Counted from the stretch's first letter, positions 27,962 to 37,199 are shown. The stretch is 64,000 nucleotides of DNA from B1 sp034439755 (GCA_034439755.1 JAWXAZ010000121.1:29593-93592), one strand, 5' to 3'. Notes: generated by a model from the sequence alone, not told the origin. Made by a program: numbers and translations.

Positions 27962-29173
27962 TTAGTCTTTCCTTTTTATCTTGTTTTTCTGGGCTAAGCT
28001 CATTAAATTTATCTTTTTGTAATAGCCAACTTTGCTCCCTTCTACCCAAACAATTAGCTTTTGACCATATTTTAAGTTGTTGCTCTTAAGCTTGTTCCAA
28101 GATTTAATTTCCTTTGCCGTTACATCAAACCAATCGGCCATATCGCCCAGGTTATCCCCTTTTTTAACGGTATACAAAAGTTTCTTTTTGCTAAATTTTG
28201 TTGTATTCTGTTTTGCTCCAGCAAGGGTGTCTATAGATTCCTCCTGAATCTTTTTGATTGGATCAGCCAGTATTTCGCTGCTGTTTATGGGCCTATAAAC
28301 CGAATCCTTTAGGAGAATAAATTCTTTAGATTTGCTTTTTGGAACCCTAATAAAATAACCTTCTACCGAAAACGGAATAATATCTTTCCTAAAAACCGGA
28401 TTTAACTCGCGCAGTTCTTCAATGCTCACGCCTGTTACAGACGATATTTGCTGAAAAGAAAGCCATTTATTCACAAGCAAAGAATCGGTCTCCACATCCA
28501 CCTTCATATCTACCAAGGTAATTCCATGCTCCCGGTAATAATTCATGATATAGGCTGTTGCTATTACCCTTGGGTATAAATCCTTGCAAAAGGAAGGCAT
28601 GTGCGGATAAATGTCCCAAAAATACAAACTGTTGTTGCTTATATGAATGCATTTATTTAAGGTAACAGGAGAACAACCATAACTTGCAATAGCCAGAGGC
28701 CATGATTTATAAATGCTAAACAAATCCTTAAAATGTTGTGCAGCAATCGATGTAGATTTTAACGGATCTCTGCGCTCGTCGATATACGTATTTACCTTAA
28801 GTTTATACATTTTGCTTATGGGATAGGCCATCATCCAAATGCCGCTTGCACCAGAGGCGTTTAAAGCAGATGGGTCCAACTCCGACACAGCAACGGCTAA
28901 ATATTTTAATTCGGTTGGAATACCCTTTGCGCGCAAGCCTTTTTCCAACATTGGAAAATATCGCCTACTTTTACTTATTAAGGACTTTGTTTTTTCTGGA
29001 TTATTTAAATAATCCTCAATAAACTGTTTAACTTGTGGATTATACGTTAATTCCAAAGGGCTCTTCAGTGCAGCCAAACGTGCTTGGTAAACCTCGTCAA
29101 CACCCGCCTTGGCAATACCCACCGCACCCAAAACAAACACAAATATCACCAGTCTTTTCAATAATACTGCCAT
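27962..29173 (-). CDS. LysM protein with an inactive-looking lytic transglycosylase domain
   Basis: A 403-residue exported protein (signal peptide 1-23). Residues about 70-190 match the SLT/MltD transglycosylase fold: GIPTELKYLAV, then GASGIWMMAYPISKMYKL, then YIDERRDPLKSTSIAAQHF. Two LysM-like segments follow (about 232-277 and 333-378, the latter YTVKKGDNLGDMADWF). The catalytic Glu that normally precedes Ser in the LAxxES motif is Val96 here (AVAVSELDPSA). The usual WQF reads WMM and the usual YNCGPGNV reads YGCSPVTL. It is therefore likely a peptidoglycan-binding scaffold rather than an enzyme. Confidence 0.85.
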   Translation of the reverse strand: MAVLLKRLVIFVFVLGAVGIAKAGVDEVYQARLAALKSPLELTYNPQVKQFIEDYLNNPEKTKSLISKSRRYFPMLEKGLRAKGIPTELKYLAVAVSELDPSALNASGASGIWMMAYPISKMYKLKVNTYIDERRDPLKSTSIAAQHFKDLFSIYKSWPLAIASYGCSPVTLNKCIHISNNSLYFWDIYPHMPSFCKDLYPRVIATAYIMNYYREHGITLVDMKVDVETDSLLVNKWLSFQQISSVTGVSIEELRELNPVFRKDIIPFSVEGYFIRVPKSKSKEFILLKDSVYRPINSSEILADPIKKIQEESIDTLAGAKQNTTKFSKKKLLYTVKKGDNLGDMADWFDVTAKEIKSWNKLKSNNLKYGQKLIVWVEGSKVGYYKKINLMSLAQKNKIKRKD

Positions 29174-29308
29174 AAACGCAATTTAATCCTTATGTAGCAA
29201 CACAAGGTAATAAAGTAATCAAGATTTTAACATGAATTAGGCCCGTTTGGCCTCTAATAGAAACACCCTAAGCCAAACTAATGGCGAGGACTATTTTAGT
29301 TTCGTGCC

Positions 29309-30721
29309 CTAAGCCAAACCCTCGGCTAGGGCGAGCAACTGCGAATCTTCATGCATCTTAGCCATAATTTGAACGCCAATTGGCATCCCATTTTCATCCT
29401 TTCCAAAAGGAATGCTTAGAGCCGGAACACCCGCAATATTTGCATGTACGGTAAATATATCAGCCAAATACATGGCCAATGGATTGTCAGATTTCTCGCC
29501 AATTTTAAACGCAGTTGTGGGCGAAGTAGGAGAAAGAATGAAATCAAACTCCTCAAATATTTTTGAGGTTTTCTCCTGAACCAAACGCCTTACTTTCTGT
29601 GCTTTGCTATAATACGCATCATAATAACCAGCAGACAACACAAAGGTTCCTAACATAATTCTTCGTTTTACTTCTGGGCCAAAGCCTTCAGAACGCGATT
29701 TGCGCACTGTACTTTCTAAATCTACCGCCTTTTCACTTCTAAACCCATAATGCATGCCTGCAAAACGAGATAAATTAGAAGAGGCTTCCGCCGTGGTTAA
29801 CGTATAATAAACCGGAATTAAATATGGCAACAAATCAAAGCTTACTGGCTCCACTTGGTGACCAGCATCCTTCAATTTTTGTATATAAGCTTCCATAGCC
29901 AATTTAACCGCAGGCTCTACCCCTTCGGTCTCCATGGTTTCTTTAATATAGGCAAATTTGTGCTTTTTATTTGTTTTTGGCAATCCAACAAATTGTCCAA
30001 CTGGCCTTTCAGAAGCCGTAGCATCATGCTCATCTATACCAGCAATCACCTCCATCAACAATTGAATATCCTCAACGCTTTTTGCGATAGGCCCAATAAT
30101 ATCAAAAGAAGAAGCATAGGCAATTAAGCCCCAACGAGAAATTTTTCCATAGGTTGGTTTGAACCCATACAATCCACAAAAAGAGGCGGGCTGCCTGATA
30201 CTTCCCCCCGTATCGCTTCCTAAACTGGCCAAACACATGTCTGCCTGAACTGAAACCGCCGCGCCACCAGAAGAACCACCCGCAACTCGCGTTGGATCAG
30301 CATGATTTAACACAGGCCCGTATGCCGAATTTTCATTAGATGCACCCATCGCAAATTCATCGCAATTTAGGCGACCAATGATAATGGCATCTTCGGCCAG
30401 CAAACGCTCAACCACAGTGCTCGAATATACAGAGATAAAGCCCTCTAAAATTTTAGATGAAGCAGATACTCGGTGATCCTTGTAACAAATATTGTCCTTT
30501 AAACCAATCACCATCCCTGCTAGTCGACCCGCTTTACCCGATTCCAATTTGGAATTAATAAGTTGTGCCCTTTCTTTTGCTTCATCTGTGTAAACCTCTA
30601 AAAAAGCATTTAGGTGTTTATTCGACTCAATATTAGAAAGATAATAATCAACCAATTTTGGCAAAGAAATTTTGCCCAATTGTAAATCGGTTTGTATATT
30701 TGATAAGCTAGAATAGGTCAT
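29309..30721 (-). CDS. gatA: Asp/Glu-tRNA amidotransferase subunit A
   Basis: Amidase subunit of GatCAB, which converts Asp-tRNA(Asn) and Glu-tRNA(Gln) to the amide forms. The Ser-cisSer-Lys triad is visible: K75 in GLKDNICY, S150 in AGGSSGGAA and S174 in GSDTGGSIRQPA. The 470 residues are slightly short of the usual 480-490; the C-terminus ends soon after GVQIMAKMHEDSQLLALAEG. GatB and GatC are not adjacent. tatA lies 18 bases upstream on the same strand, so the two may be co-transcribed. Confidence 0.95.
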   Translation of the reverse strand: MTYSSLSNIQTDLQLGKISLPKLVDYYLSNIESNKHLNAFLEVYTDEAKERAQLINSKLESGKAGRLAGMVIGLKDNICYKDHRVSASSKILEGFISVYSSTVVERLLAEDAIIIGRLNCDEFAMGASNENSAYGPVLNHADPTRVAGGSSGGAAVSVQADMCLASLGSDTGGSIRQPASFCGLYGFKPTYGKISRWGLIAYASSFDIIGPIAKSVEDIQLLMEVIAGIDEHDATASERPVGQFVGLPKTNKKHKFAYIKETMETEGVEPAVKLAMEAYIQKLKDAGHQVEPVSFDLLPYLIPVYYTLTTAEASSNLSRFAGMHYGFRSEKAVDLESTVRKSRSEGFGPEVKRRIMLGTFVLSAGYYDAYYSKAQKVRRLVQEKTSKIFEEFDFILSPTSPTTAFKIGEKSDNPLAMYLADIFTVHANIAGVPALSIPFGKDENGMPIGVQIMAKMHEDSQLLALAEGLA

Positions 30722-30739
30722 TTCAGAATAAGGCTTCTC

Positions 30740-30949
30740 TTATTTGGTTTCTTGGTCTTTGGTTTTCATGCCTTCTTCAATCTGGTCTTTCACGTTCTTT
30801 TTAGCGTCGTTGAATTCTCGCACACCCTGCCCAATGCCACGCATCAATTCAGGTATTTTTTTACCGCCAAATAAAAACACGATAGCCAATAAAATAATTA
30901 GCCACTCTCCACCACCTAGGTTTCCAATAAATAACAATGTAAAGTTCAT
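30740..30949 (-). CDS. tatA: Sec-independent translocase protein TatA/E
   Basis: A 69-residue Tat component. It has a single membrane helix (WLIILLAIVFLFGGKKIPEL) followed by the amphipathic helix MRGIGQGVREFNDAKKNV and a charged tail. The FGGKKIPEL hinge is diagnostic of TatA/E. It forms the protein-conducting pore for folded Tat substrates with TatC, which is not in the window. It precedes gatA with 18 bases between. Confidence 0.93.
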   Translation of the reverse strand: MNFTLLFIGNLGGGEWLIILLAIVFLFGGKKIPELMRGIGQGVREFNDAKKNVKDQIEEGMKTKDQETK

Positions 30950-31009
30950 TTTTTAATGAATTAATGTTGCGAAATTAGTATATTTTTTTAATTAATGGGG
31001 TTCAATGGT

Positions 31010-33064
31010 CTATTTAAGATGCACACTCTTTTTTAATGCTTTCAACTCCTTGTCGTTTAGCTCTCTCCACTCACCACGCTTAAGCGCACCTTTTTCCATA
31101 CCAGCATATAAAACCCTGTCCAACTTGTCTAATGTATAGCCTAGATGCTCAAACATTCTATGTATAATTCTGTTTTTTCCGCTGTGAATTTCAATTCCAA
31201 CCACGTTTTTGTTCTTCGCATCAGATTGAGCAATCGCATCTGGTTTAATAAAACCATCTTCCAACTCAACCCCGTTAGATAGCGTCCACAAATCTGCAGG
31301 CTTCATGTTCTTATTTAAAGTAGCCTTATAAACCTTTTTGATTTCATATTTAGGATGCATCAATCGCTGAGCCAACTCGCCATCATTGGTTAATAAAAGC
31401 ACGCCAGTCGTGTTTCTATCTAAGCGACCAATTGGGTAAACTCGCTCTCTCATTTTTCCTTCAAACATATCCATTACAGTATTTCTACCATCTGGATCAT
31501 CTAAGGTGGTAATTGCATCTTTAGGCTTATTCATCACCAAATATACCTTTGCCTCAACGGCCAATTTTTCGCCATTAAAACGCACCACATCCCCAGCTTT
31601 AACCTTGGTTCCCAATTCGGTTGCAACCGCGCCATTTATGCTCACCAAACCTGCACCAATTAGTTCATCAGCTTCTCTTCTTGAACAAACGCCGGCATTA
31701 GAAATAAAACGGTTTAGTCTAACAGATTCGCCTACACTAAGCGCCTCCTCGGTAACTCTTTCTTTCGATTGTGATTTAGACTTAGAAATAAACTCCTTGT
31801 CCTTACCTAAATCAATTCTTTTGCCCCTAGATCCTGGCGTTTTGAACCTAAAATCATCGTCGCTATATTCTTTAACCTCACGCGGCTGAATGCCCTTAAG
31901 TTCCGATTTTTTAGTGAATTTTCCTTTGCCCAAAGTGCCTTCAGAAAAATCCCTAGATTTCCTCGTTCTTGTTCCTGGCTTCCTTTCGTCAAACGCCGGC
32001 TTATCTAAAAAGCTAGGAGCCTCTTTTCTTTCTTTGTAAGTATCTGCAGATCCAAAAGCCTTTTTTTCCCTTTCGGCAAAGTCTTTTTTGTCTCCACGTT
32101 TTGCGCCTGGTCCAGTTCTTTTACCCGCCTCAAAATTATCTTCCTTATTGAATCTATCGCCGTCTCTCTTATATCCTTCGCCATCTCTCTTAAACCCATC
32201 CCCACTCGTTTTGCGGGCATAAGGCCTGCTTTCGCCATCTCTCTTAAACCCCTCGCCGCTAGTTTTGCGGTCGTAAGGTCTGCTTTCGCCGTCTCTCTTA
32301 AAACCATCCCCACTCGTTTTGCGGGCGTAAGGCCTGCTTTCGCCATCACTCTTAAACCCATCGCCACTAGTTTTGCGGGCGTAAGGTCTGCTTTCGCCAT
32401 CACTCTTAAAACCATCCCCACTCGTTTTGCGGGCGTAAGGCCTGCTTTCGCCGTCTCTCTTAAACCCATCGCCACTCGTTTTGCGGGCGTAAGGCCTGCT
32501 TTCGCCATCTCTCTTAAACCCATCCCCACTCGTTTTGCGGGCGTAAGGCCTGCTTTCGCCATCACTCTTAAACCCCTCGCCGCTAGTTCTGCGGGCGTAA
32601 GGCCTAGTTCCATCATTATCCTTCTTGAAAAAGTCGCCACCACCCGTTTTGCGGGCGTAAGGTCTACTCTCTCCATCTCTCTTAAATCCGTTGCCACTCG
32701 TTTTACGGGCGTAAGGTTTGCTGCTATCGCCATCTTTCTTGAAGAAATCGCCACCACTCGTTTTGCGTGCGTAAGGCTTATCTCCCGTTTTGCGTGCATA
32801 AGGCCTGCTTTCGCCGTCTTTTTTAAACCCGTCGCCACTTGATTTGCGGGCATATGGCCTACTGCCATCACTATCCTTCTTGAAGAAATCGCCACCACTC
32901 GTTTTGCGTGCGTAAGGCTTATCTCCCGATTTGCGTGCATATGGCTTATCTCCCGATTTTCTTGGTCCTGCCGAAGATCCCCCTCTTGGTGAACTACTTT
33001 TCCTTGGTGCGCTCGAACTCGTTCTTGGCCTTGCCGACTTATTCCCTGACTGCTCTCTTTTCAT
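31010..33064 (-). CDS. RluB/RsuA-type rRNA pseudouridine synthase with a long repeat N-terminus
   Basis: The C-terminal 240 residues are a complete pseudouridine synthase. An S4 RNA-binding domain spans about 448-495 (VRLNRFISNAGVCSRREADE). The catalytic Asp549 lies in YPIGRLDRNTTGVLLLTNDG, and KNRIIHRMFEHLGY is the closing motif. This fits the large-subunit rRNA RluB/RsuA family. The first 440 residues are disordered, basic and acidic by turns. Residues 37-296 are about 15 repeats built on RPYARKTSGDGFKRDGES. Long basic tails are common on Bacteroidetes members, though this one is very regular. A TATCTTTG box (33173-33166) lies upstream. Confidence 0.88.
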   Translation of the reverse strand: MKREQSGNKSARPRTSSSAPRKSSSPRGGSSAGPRKSGDKPYARKSGDKPYARKTSGGDFFKKDSDGSRPYARKSSGDGFKKDGESRPYARKTGDKPYARKTSGGDFFKKDGDSSKPYARKTSGNGFKRDGESRPYARKTGGGDFFKKDNDGTRPYARRTSGEGFKSDGESRPYARKTSGDGFKRDGESRPYARKTSGDGFKRDGESRPYARKTSGDGFKSDGESRPYARKTSGDGFKSDGESRPYARKTSGDGFKRDGESRPYDRKTSGEGFKRDGESRPYARKTSGDGFKRDGEGYKRDGDRFNKEDNFEAGKRTGPGAKRGDKKDFAEREKKAFGSADTYKERKEAPSFLDKPAFDERKPGTRTRKSRDFSEGTLGKGKFTKKSELKGIQPREVKEYSDDDFRFKTPGSRGKRIDLGKDKEFISKSKSQSKERVTEEALSVGESVRLNRFISNAGVCSRREADELIGAGLVSINGAVATELGTKVKAGDVVRFNGEKLAVEAKVYLVMNKPKDAITTLDDPDGRNTVMDMFEGKMRERVYPIGRLDRNTTGVLLLTNDGELAQRLMHPKYEIKKVYKATLNKNMKPADLWTLSNGVELEDGFIKPDAIAQSDAKNKNVVGIEIHSGKNRIIHRMFEHLGYTLDKLDRVLYAGMEKGALKRGEWRELNDKELKALKKSVHLK
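32177..32956 (-). repeat. In-frame 54-base tandem repeats in the pseudouridine synthase gene
   Basis: About 15 units centred on codons for RPYARK. The right part (start of the protein) alternates 27-, 54- and 60-base variants; the left part has seven or more nearly identical 54-base units coding SGDGFKRDGESRPYARKT or its KS variant. The repeat keeps the reading frame and leaves a long spurious open frame on the same strand. Confidence 0.85.
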
Positions 33065-33760
33065 CTAATCTAATTTGTTTTTCTTGGCCCTTCAAATCGC
33101 TCCATTTTGTGCACTCACAACCATGTTTGGGTCAACCAGAGCGGGCTAATGTTAATAATAGCCTGCAAAGATAGCTATAATTTAAGGATTTATCCTATTT
33201 ATCCACAAAAAGAAACCGACTCTTTTGGGGATAATCCTTCATGGGCAGGTTCCTAAAAATTTTACTCGTAACAAAACGACATGTCATTATGGAAACAAAA
33301 CCTCAAAAAGACAAAATACACTTTATAAATACGGTGATGGTGTTTTGTGTTTATGCATTAAATTATGCCATATTAAGAACGCTAAACCCAAATTCAGCAT
33401 TAAAAAATGCTGAATCGAATAAATCAAATCATTCGGTTTTTCAAGCCTCCTATTGATTAATTTGGGCTAAACCGACAAAAACATTTGATCGAAATTGGTC
33501 TGAATATTAAGTGTAAGTTGTTGTATATTTAGCTATTAAAACTCACAAACGAGTAATCACCCTCACAAAACTAAGATTGCAATTGTTTCGGACCCAAATG
33601 GATAATTTGGTGACTATCTTGCTCTTTTCCAATTTAACCGAGAAAACTAGAAAATGCCTTTTTGATAAAATCTTATCTGTGGGGCGCTTTAAAGCTACGG
33701 GCCTTTTTCTTTCATTAATTATAGTTGTCAATCCTTATAAACCACAAAGCGATTACTTAT
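33065..33760. other. Non-coding AT-rich gap before the tandem array
   Basis: About 700 bases with no convincing gene. The right-hand part carries an ATTCAGCATT/AATGCTGAAT perfect hairpin (33392-33415) with a four-base loop but no T run. The left part includes the pseudouridine synthase promoter. A 71-codon open frame at 33241-33456 has no recognisable features. Confidence 0.5.
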
Positions 33761-34676
33761 CGATTGATGCGCTGCCGCATCATTGCATTAAACCCAAAAA
33801 AAAGCTTTGCGTTAGATTGCTGCGCTGCCGCACCATTGCATCAAACCGAAAAAAGCTTTGCGTTAGATTGCTGCGCTGCCGCATCATTGGTTCAAACCGA
33901 AAAAAGCTTTGCGTTAGATTGCTGCGCTGCCGCGCCATTGCATTAAACCCAAAAAAAGCTTTGCGTTAGATTGTTGCGCTGCCGCACCATTGGTTGAAAC
34001 CGAAAAAAGCTTTGCGTTAGATTGTTGCGCTGCCGCATCATTGCATTAAACCAAAAAAAAGCTTTGCGTTAGATTGCTGCGCTGCCGCACCATTGGTTCA
34101 AACCGAAAAAATCTTTGCGTTAGATTGATGCGCTGCCGCACCATTGCATTAAACCCGAAAAAAAACTTTGCGTTAGATTGATGCGCTGCCGCGCCATTGG
34201 TTCAAACCGAAAAAAGCTTTGCGTTAGATTGCTGCGCTGCCGCACCATTGGTTCAAACCGAAAAAATCTTTGCGTTAGATTGTTGCGCTGCCGCGCCATT
34301 GGTTCAAACCGAAAAAATCTTTGCGTTAGATTGCTGCGCTGCCGCACCATTGGTTCAAACCGAAAAAAGCTTTGCGTTAGATTGTTGCGCTGCCGCATCA
34401 TTGGTTCAAACCGAAAAAAGCTTTGCGTTAGATTGTTTCGCTGCCGCACCATTGCATTAAACGCGAAAAAAGTTTTGCGTTAGATTGCTGCGCTGCCGCA
34501 TCATTGGTTCAAACCGAAAAAAGCTTTGCGTTAGATTGTTGCGCTGCCACTTCATTGCATTAAACCCAAAAAAAGCTTTGCGTTAGATTGCTGCGCGGCC
34601 GCACCATTGCATCAAACCGAAAAAAGCTTTGCGTTAGATTGCTGCGCTGCCGCGCCATTGGTTGAAACCGAAAAAG
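33761..34676. repeat. Tandem array of about 18 units of 51-53 bp
   Basis: Head-to-tail repeats with the heptamer GCGTTAG at 33809, 33860, 33911, 33963, 34014, 34066, 34117, 34170, 34221, 34272, 34323, 34374, 34425, 34477, 34528, 34580 and 34631, plus a partial first unit. Each unit runs GCGTTAGATTG, CTGCGCTGCCGC, a variable CATTGG or CATTGC, AAACC and AAAAAAGCTTT. Two variants exist: one with GGTTCAAACCGA, the other with GCATTAAACCC. There are no spacers. The units are more GC-rich than their flanks. No protein is likely, although the period, mostly divisible by three, leaves frames open on both strands. Confidence 0.95.
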
Positions 34677-34706
34677 AAAATTCTAAGAGCCTTAAGAGTT
34701 TGCTAT

Positions 34707-34845
34707 AAAATTATTTATACAGATATAACAAAACAACGGCTCTATTTCGAGACATATCTCATTGTGCTTTTATTTTGTTATACCTGCATTTACCCTAATA
34801 AATTTGTCAAATTGCCACGGGCTTTTTGATAATTGCAATTGGCAT
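34707..34845. repeat. Dispersed short repeat, copy B
   Basis: Alignable by eye to 13785-13918. Shared blocks include CATTGTGCTTTTATTTTGTTA-like, GCATTTACC, AAATTTGTCAAATTG and GATAATTGCAATTGGCATTA. It lies between the tandem array and the stop codon of the lipoprotein gene. Confidence 0.6.
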
Positions 34846-35645
34846 TATTTTTTTCTTGAGAACGTTTTGGTGCGGCCGTTAACGGAAACGGTTACTAAGC
34901 CATTGCAGGCTCCATTGCCAAAATCAATTTTGCGTAAATTTTTGCCTTCTGGTGTTACTTCAATAACGCCACTTACGATGCGCCAATCACAGGCTAATTC
35001 TACGCGGAGTTTGGTGGTAATTTGTGCCGCATAATTTATGCCATTGCGGTTGGTTCCGCTTGTTGTACCTGTAATTTCGTAAACATCGTCTAGGGCTGTA
35101 AGGGTGTTCTGGCCAGCTACCCAAGTACGGGTTCTATTGCTATTCCAACTATGCGATTGTAAGGATGGGTTGGTAATTTTTCCATTTACCACTATGGTAT
35201 AGCTAAGCTCGCCAAGTGCATTGGGTCCGTTATTGGTAATTGATTTGGTGCCTTCCACTAGGTTGTTGTTTTGATAAAATCCATCGAAACCAACCTGTAT
35301 TGCCGTGCCTGCATCTCTGTATCTGCCTGTCCAGCTAACTAAGATAAGCCCGCGGCGGTAGTTGCCATCTAAACACAGATAATTGCTTGTGCCATAGTTG
35401 ATGCGCATGGTTTTGGGATTGGCAAAGGTATCTTTGGTAATAATGGGATAAGCTCCTTTTTTTAAGCCTTCATCACCGGCGGCTTGATCTACCTGTTTAA
35501 AAATTTGATCGTAAACCAACTCCCCCTCACTTTGGTCTTCGGCAGATGTAATATCGGTATCAAGTTCTTTGTTCTTTTTGCAACTTGAAAACAAAAGGGT
35601 ACTAAATAGACATAGCGTCAATACCCAAATTATTGTTTTTTTCAT
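34845..35645 (-). CDS. Secreted lipoprotein of unknown function
   Basis: A 266-residue lipoprotein. The signal peptide ends in a lipobox LFSSC with Cys22, followed by KKNKELDTDI, so it is probably anchored in the outer membrane or periplasm. The mature part is beta-rich with GNYRRGLILVSWTGRYRDAG and two related segments ending in CDWRIVSGVIEV. I do not recognise the family. It is flanked by the repeat-filled gap on one side and diverges from the DAACS symporter gene on the other. Confidence 0.75.
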   Translation of the reverse strand: MKKTIIWVLTLCLFSTLLFSSCKKNKELDTDITSAEDQSEGELVYDQIFKQVDQAAGDEGLKKGAYPIITKDTFANPKTMRINYGTSNYLCLDGNYRRGLILVSWTGRYRDAGTAIQVGFDGFYQNNNLVEGTKSITNNGPNALGELSYTIVVNGKITNPSLQSHSWNSNRTRTWVAGQNTLTALDDVYEITGTTSGTNRNGINYAAQITTKLRVELACDWRIVSGVIEVTPEGKNLRKIDFGNGACNGLVTVSVNGRTKTFSRKK

Positions 35646-35744
35646 GTGTTAAAATTTTGTTTTGTGAATCTAAGACCGAAAATAAGGTATAAGGTTTAAG
35701 GGGCAAGTTTATTTTTTGAGGATTAACTTTCTTATGTTTGACCA

Positions 35745-37100
35745 ATGAAGGCAAAAAGATTACTTATAGCAACACTTTCGTTTTTGGGATTATTTTCGGT
35801 TTTATACTTTCTGAACCAAAATCATTCTATAGAATTACCTGCTCCTATTTTACAAATTCTGCGCTGGGTCGCACTAGGCTTAGCGGTATGGTTTGCGATA
35901 GAAAAGCGGCATTTAACGGCGTGGATTTTGGTTGCCATGTTTATTGGGATTGCTTTAGGAAGCGACTTCCCCGAAATAAGCAAACCCCTGAAAGTTTTAA
36001 GTGATATTTTCCTGCGATTAATCAAGACAATCATTGCTCCTTTAATTTTTAGCACCCTGGTGGTGGGTATTGCTGGTCACTCCAACATTAGACAAGTTGG
36101 AAGAATGGGTTTAAAATCCATCATATATTTTGAAGTAGTGACCACTGTCGCACTCGTAATAGGACTTTTTGCTATCAACCTTTCGCAGGCTGGAGTAGGA
36201 TCAAAACTAGAGGCTCAAAGTTCCCAAATTGAGAAAGCCAATAGTTTGCTTTCGCAAAAGCAAAGTCATGATGTAATTCTCGACATTTTCCCAGAAAACA
36301 TTGCCAAGGCTGTTGCCGAGAACCAAATACTTCAAATTGTGCTATTTAGTATTCTTTTTGGAATTGGTTTGGCCATGGTAAAAAACGAGGAGAAAAAGGC
36401 AGCAATTCTTTTGTTTTCAGAGGGATTAAGTGAGGTAATGTTTAAGTTTACCCATATAGTAATGTTATTTGCGCCTTTGGCAGTTGGGGGTGCAATGGCG
36501 TATTCAGTTGCCAGTTTAGGAATGGGTGTTTTAGGCAATTTACTTAAACTGGTACTCACTTTATATGGGGCATTATTTGCATTTGTCGCACTGGTGCTGG
36601 TGCCAATAGGGCTGATGGTTAAGCTGCCTTTTAAGAAGTTTATTGATGCCATTTCGGAACCAGTGTCTATTGCCTTTGCTACGGCAAGTTCTGAGGCCGC
36701 TCTTCCTAAGGCCATGGAAAAGTTAGAGCAAATGGGCATTCCAAGAAAAGTGGTGGCCTTTGTTTTGCCCACAGGTTACAGTTTTAATTTGGATGGAACC
36801 ACCTTGTACTTGTCTCTCGCCTCAGTTTTCATTGCACAGGCATCTGGATTTGACCTCACCATTGGCGAACAAATTCAAATGTGTTTAATTTTAATGTTAA
36901 CCAGTAAAGGTGTTGCTGGGGTGAGGGGGGCTTCCTTTTTAATTTTGGTAAGCACGGTTTCCTCTTTGGGCCTCGACCCTACCAAAGCCTTTGCGATATT
37001 GGCTGTTGATGCCTTGATGGACATGGGCAGAACATCGATTAATGTAATTGGAAATTGTTTGGCAACGTATGTAATTGCCAAATGGGAGGGTGAGGTTTAA
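35745..37100 (+). CDS. Dicarboxylate/amino acid:cation symporter (DAACS family)
   Basis: A 451-residue inner-membrane transporter of the GltP/DctA family. Key motifs are LIKTIIAPLIFSTLVVGIAG, the hairpin FATASSEAALPKAMEKLEQM (SSE loop), PTGYSFNLDGTTLYLSLASV (the NxDGT-type substrate/sodium site) and MDMGRTSINVIGNCLATYVI near the end. These mark uptake of glutamate, aspartate or C4-dicarboxylates with protons or sodium; the exact substrate is open. A loose nested hairpin lies after its stop codon. Confidence 0.92.
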   Translation: MKAKRLLIATLSFLGLFSVLYFLNQNHSIELPAPILQILRWVALGLAVWFAIEKRHLTAWILVAMFIGIALGSDFPEISKPLKVLSDIFLRLIKTIIAPLIFSTLVVGIAGHSNIRQVGRMGLKSIIYFEVVTTVALVIGLFAINLSQAGVGSKLEAQSSQIEKANSLLSQKQSHDVILDIFPENIAKAVAENQILQIVLFSILFGIGLAMVKNEEKKAAILLFSEGLSEVMFKFTHIVMLFAPLAVGGAMAYSVASLGMGVLGNLLKLVLTLYGALFAFVALVLVPIGLMVKLPFKKFIDAISEPVSIAFATASSEAALPKAMEKLEQMGIPRKVVAFVLPTGYSFNLDGTTLYLSLASVFIAQASGFDLTIGEQIQMCLILMLTSKGVAGVRGASFLILVSTVSSLGLDPTKAFAILAVDALMDMGRTSINVIGNCLATYVIAKWEGEV

Positions 37101-37101
37101 G

Positions 37102-37149
37102 GCATACAATTCACAATATATTCTGCATAGTTGTGATTAGGGCGTATGC
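37102..37149. other. Nested inverted repeat between genes
   Basis: GCATAC (37102-37107) pairs with GTATGC (37144-37149) and TCACAA (37111-37116) with TTGTGA (37131-37136). There is no T run, so it is a weak candidate for a terminator or mRNA structure. Confidence 0.3.
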
Positions 37150-37199
37150 AATGAGCGCTTTAGCTTGACTATTTTTGTGGGTAATAAAACACCCATCCT

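Noticed and set aside
32005..32940. A 311-codon frame inside the pseudouridine synthase gene
   Set aside because: Shadow frame created by the in-frame repeats of the real gene.
33392..33415. Terminator at the ATTCAGCATT hairpin
   Set aside because: A perfect stem but no T run on either side and no gene ending nearby.
33241..33456. A 71-codon open frame before the array
   Set aside because: No motif, no clear promoter and poor codon character; the region looks non-coding.
33577..34483. Proteins encoded by the tandem array (reading frames on both strands)
   Set aside because: Most periods are 51 bases, divisible by three, so frames stay open by chance. Three frames are open at once and the 52- and 53-base units shift them.
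33761..34676. CRISPR array
   Set aside because: Units are contiguous over their full 51 bases with no unique spacers, and no cas gene is present in the window.
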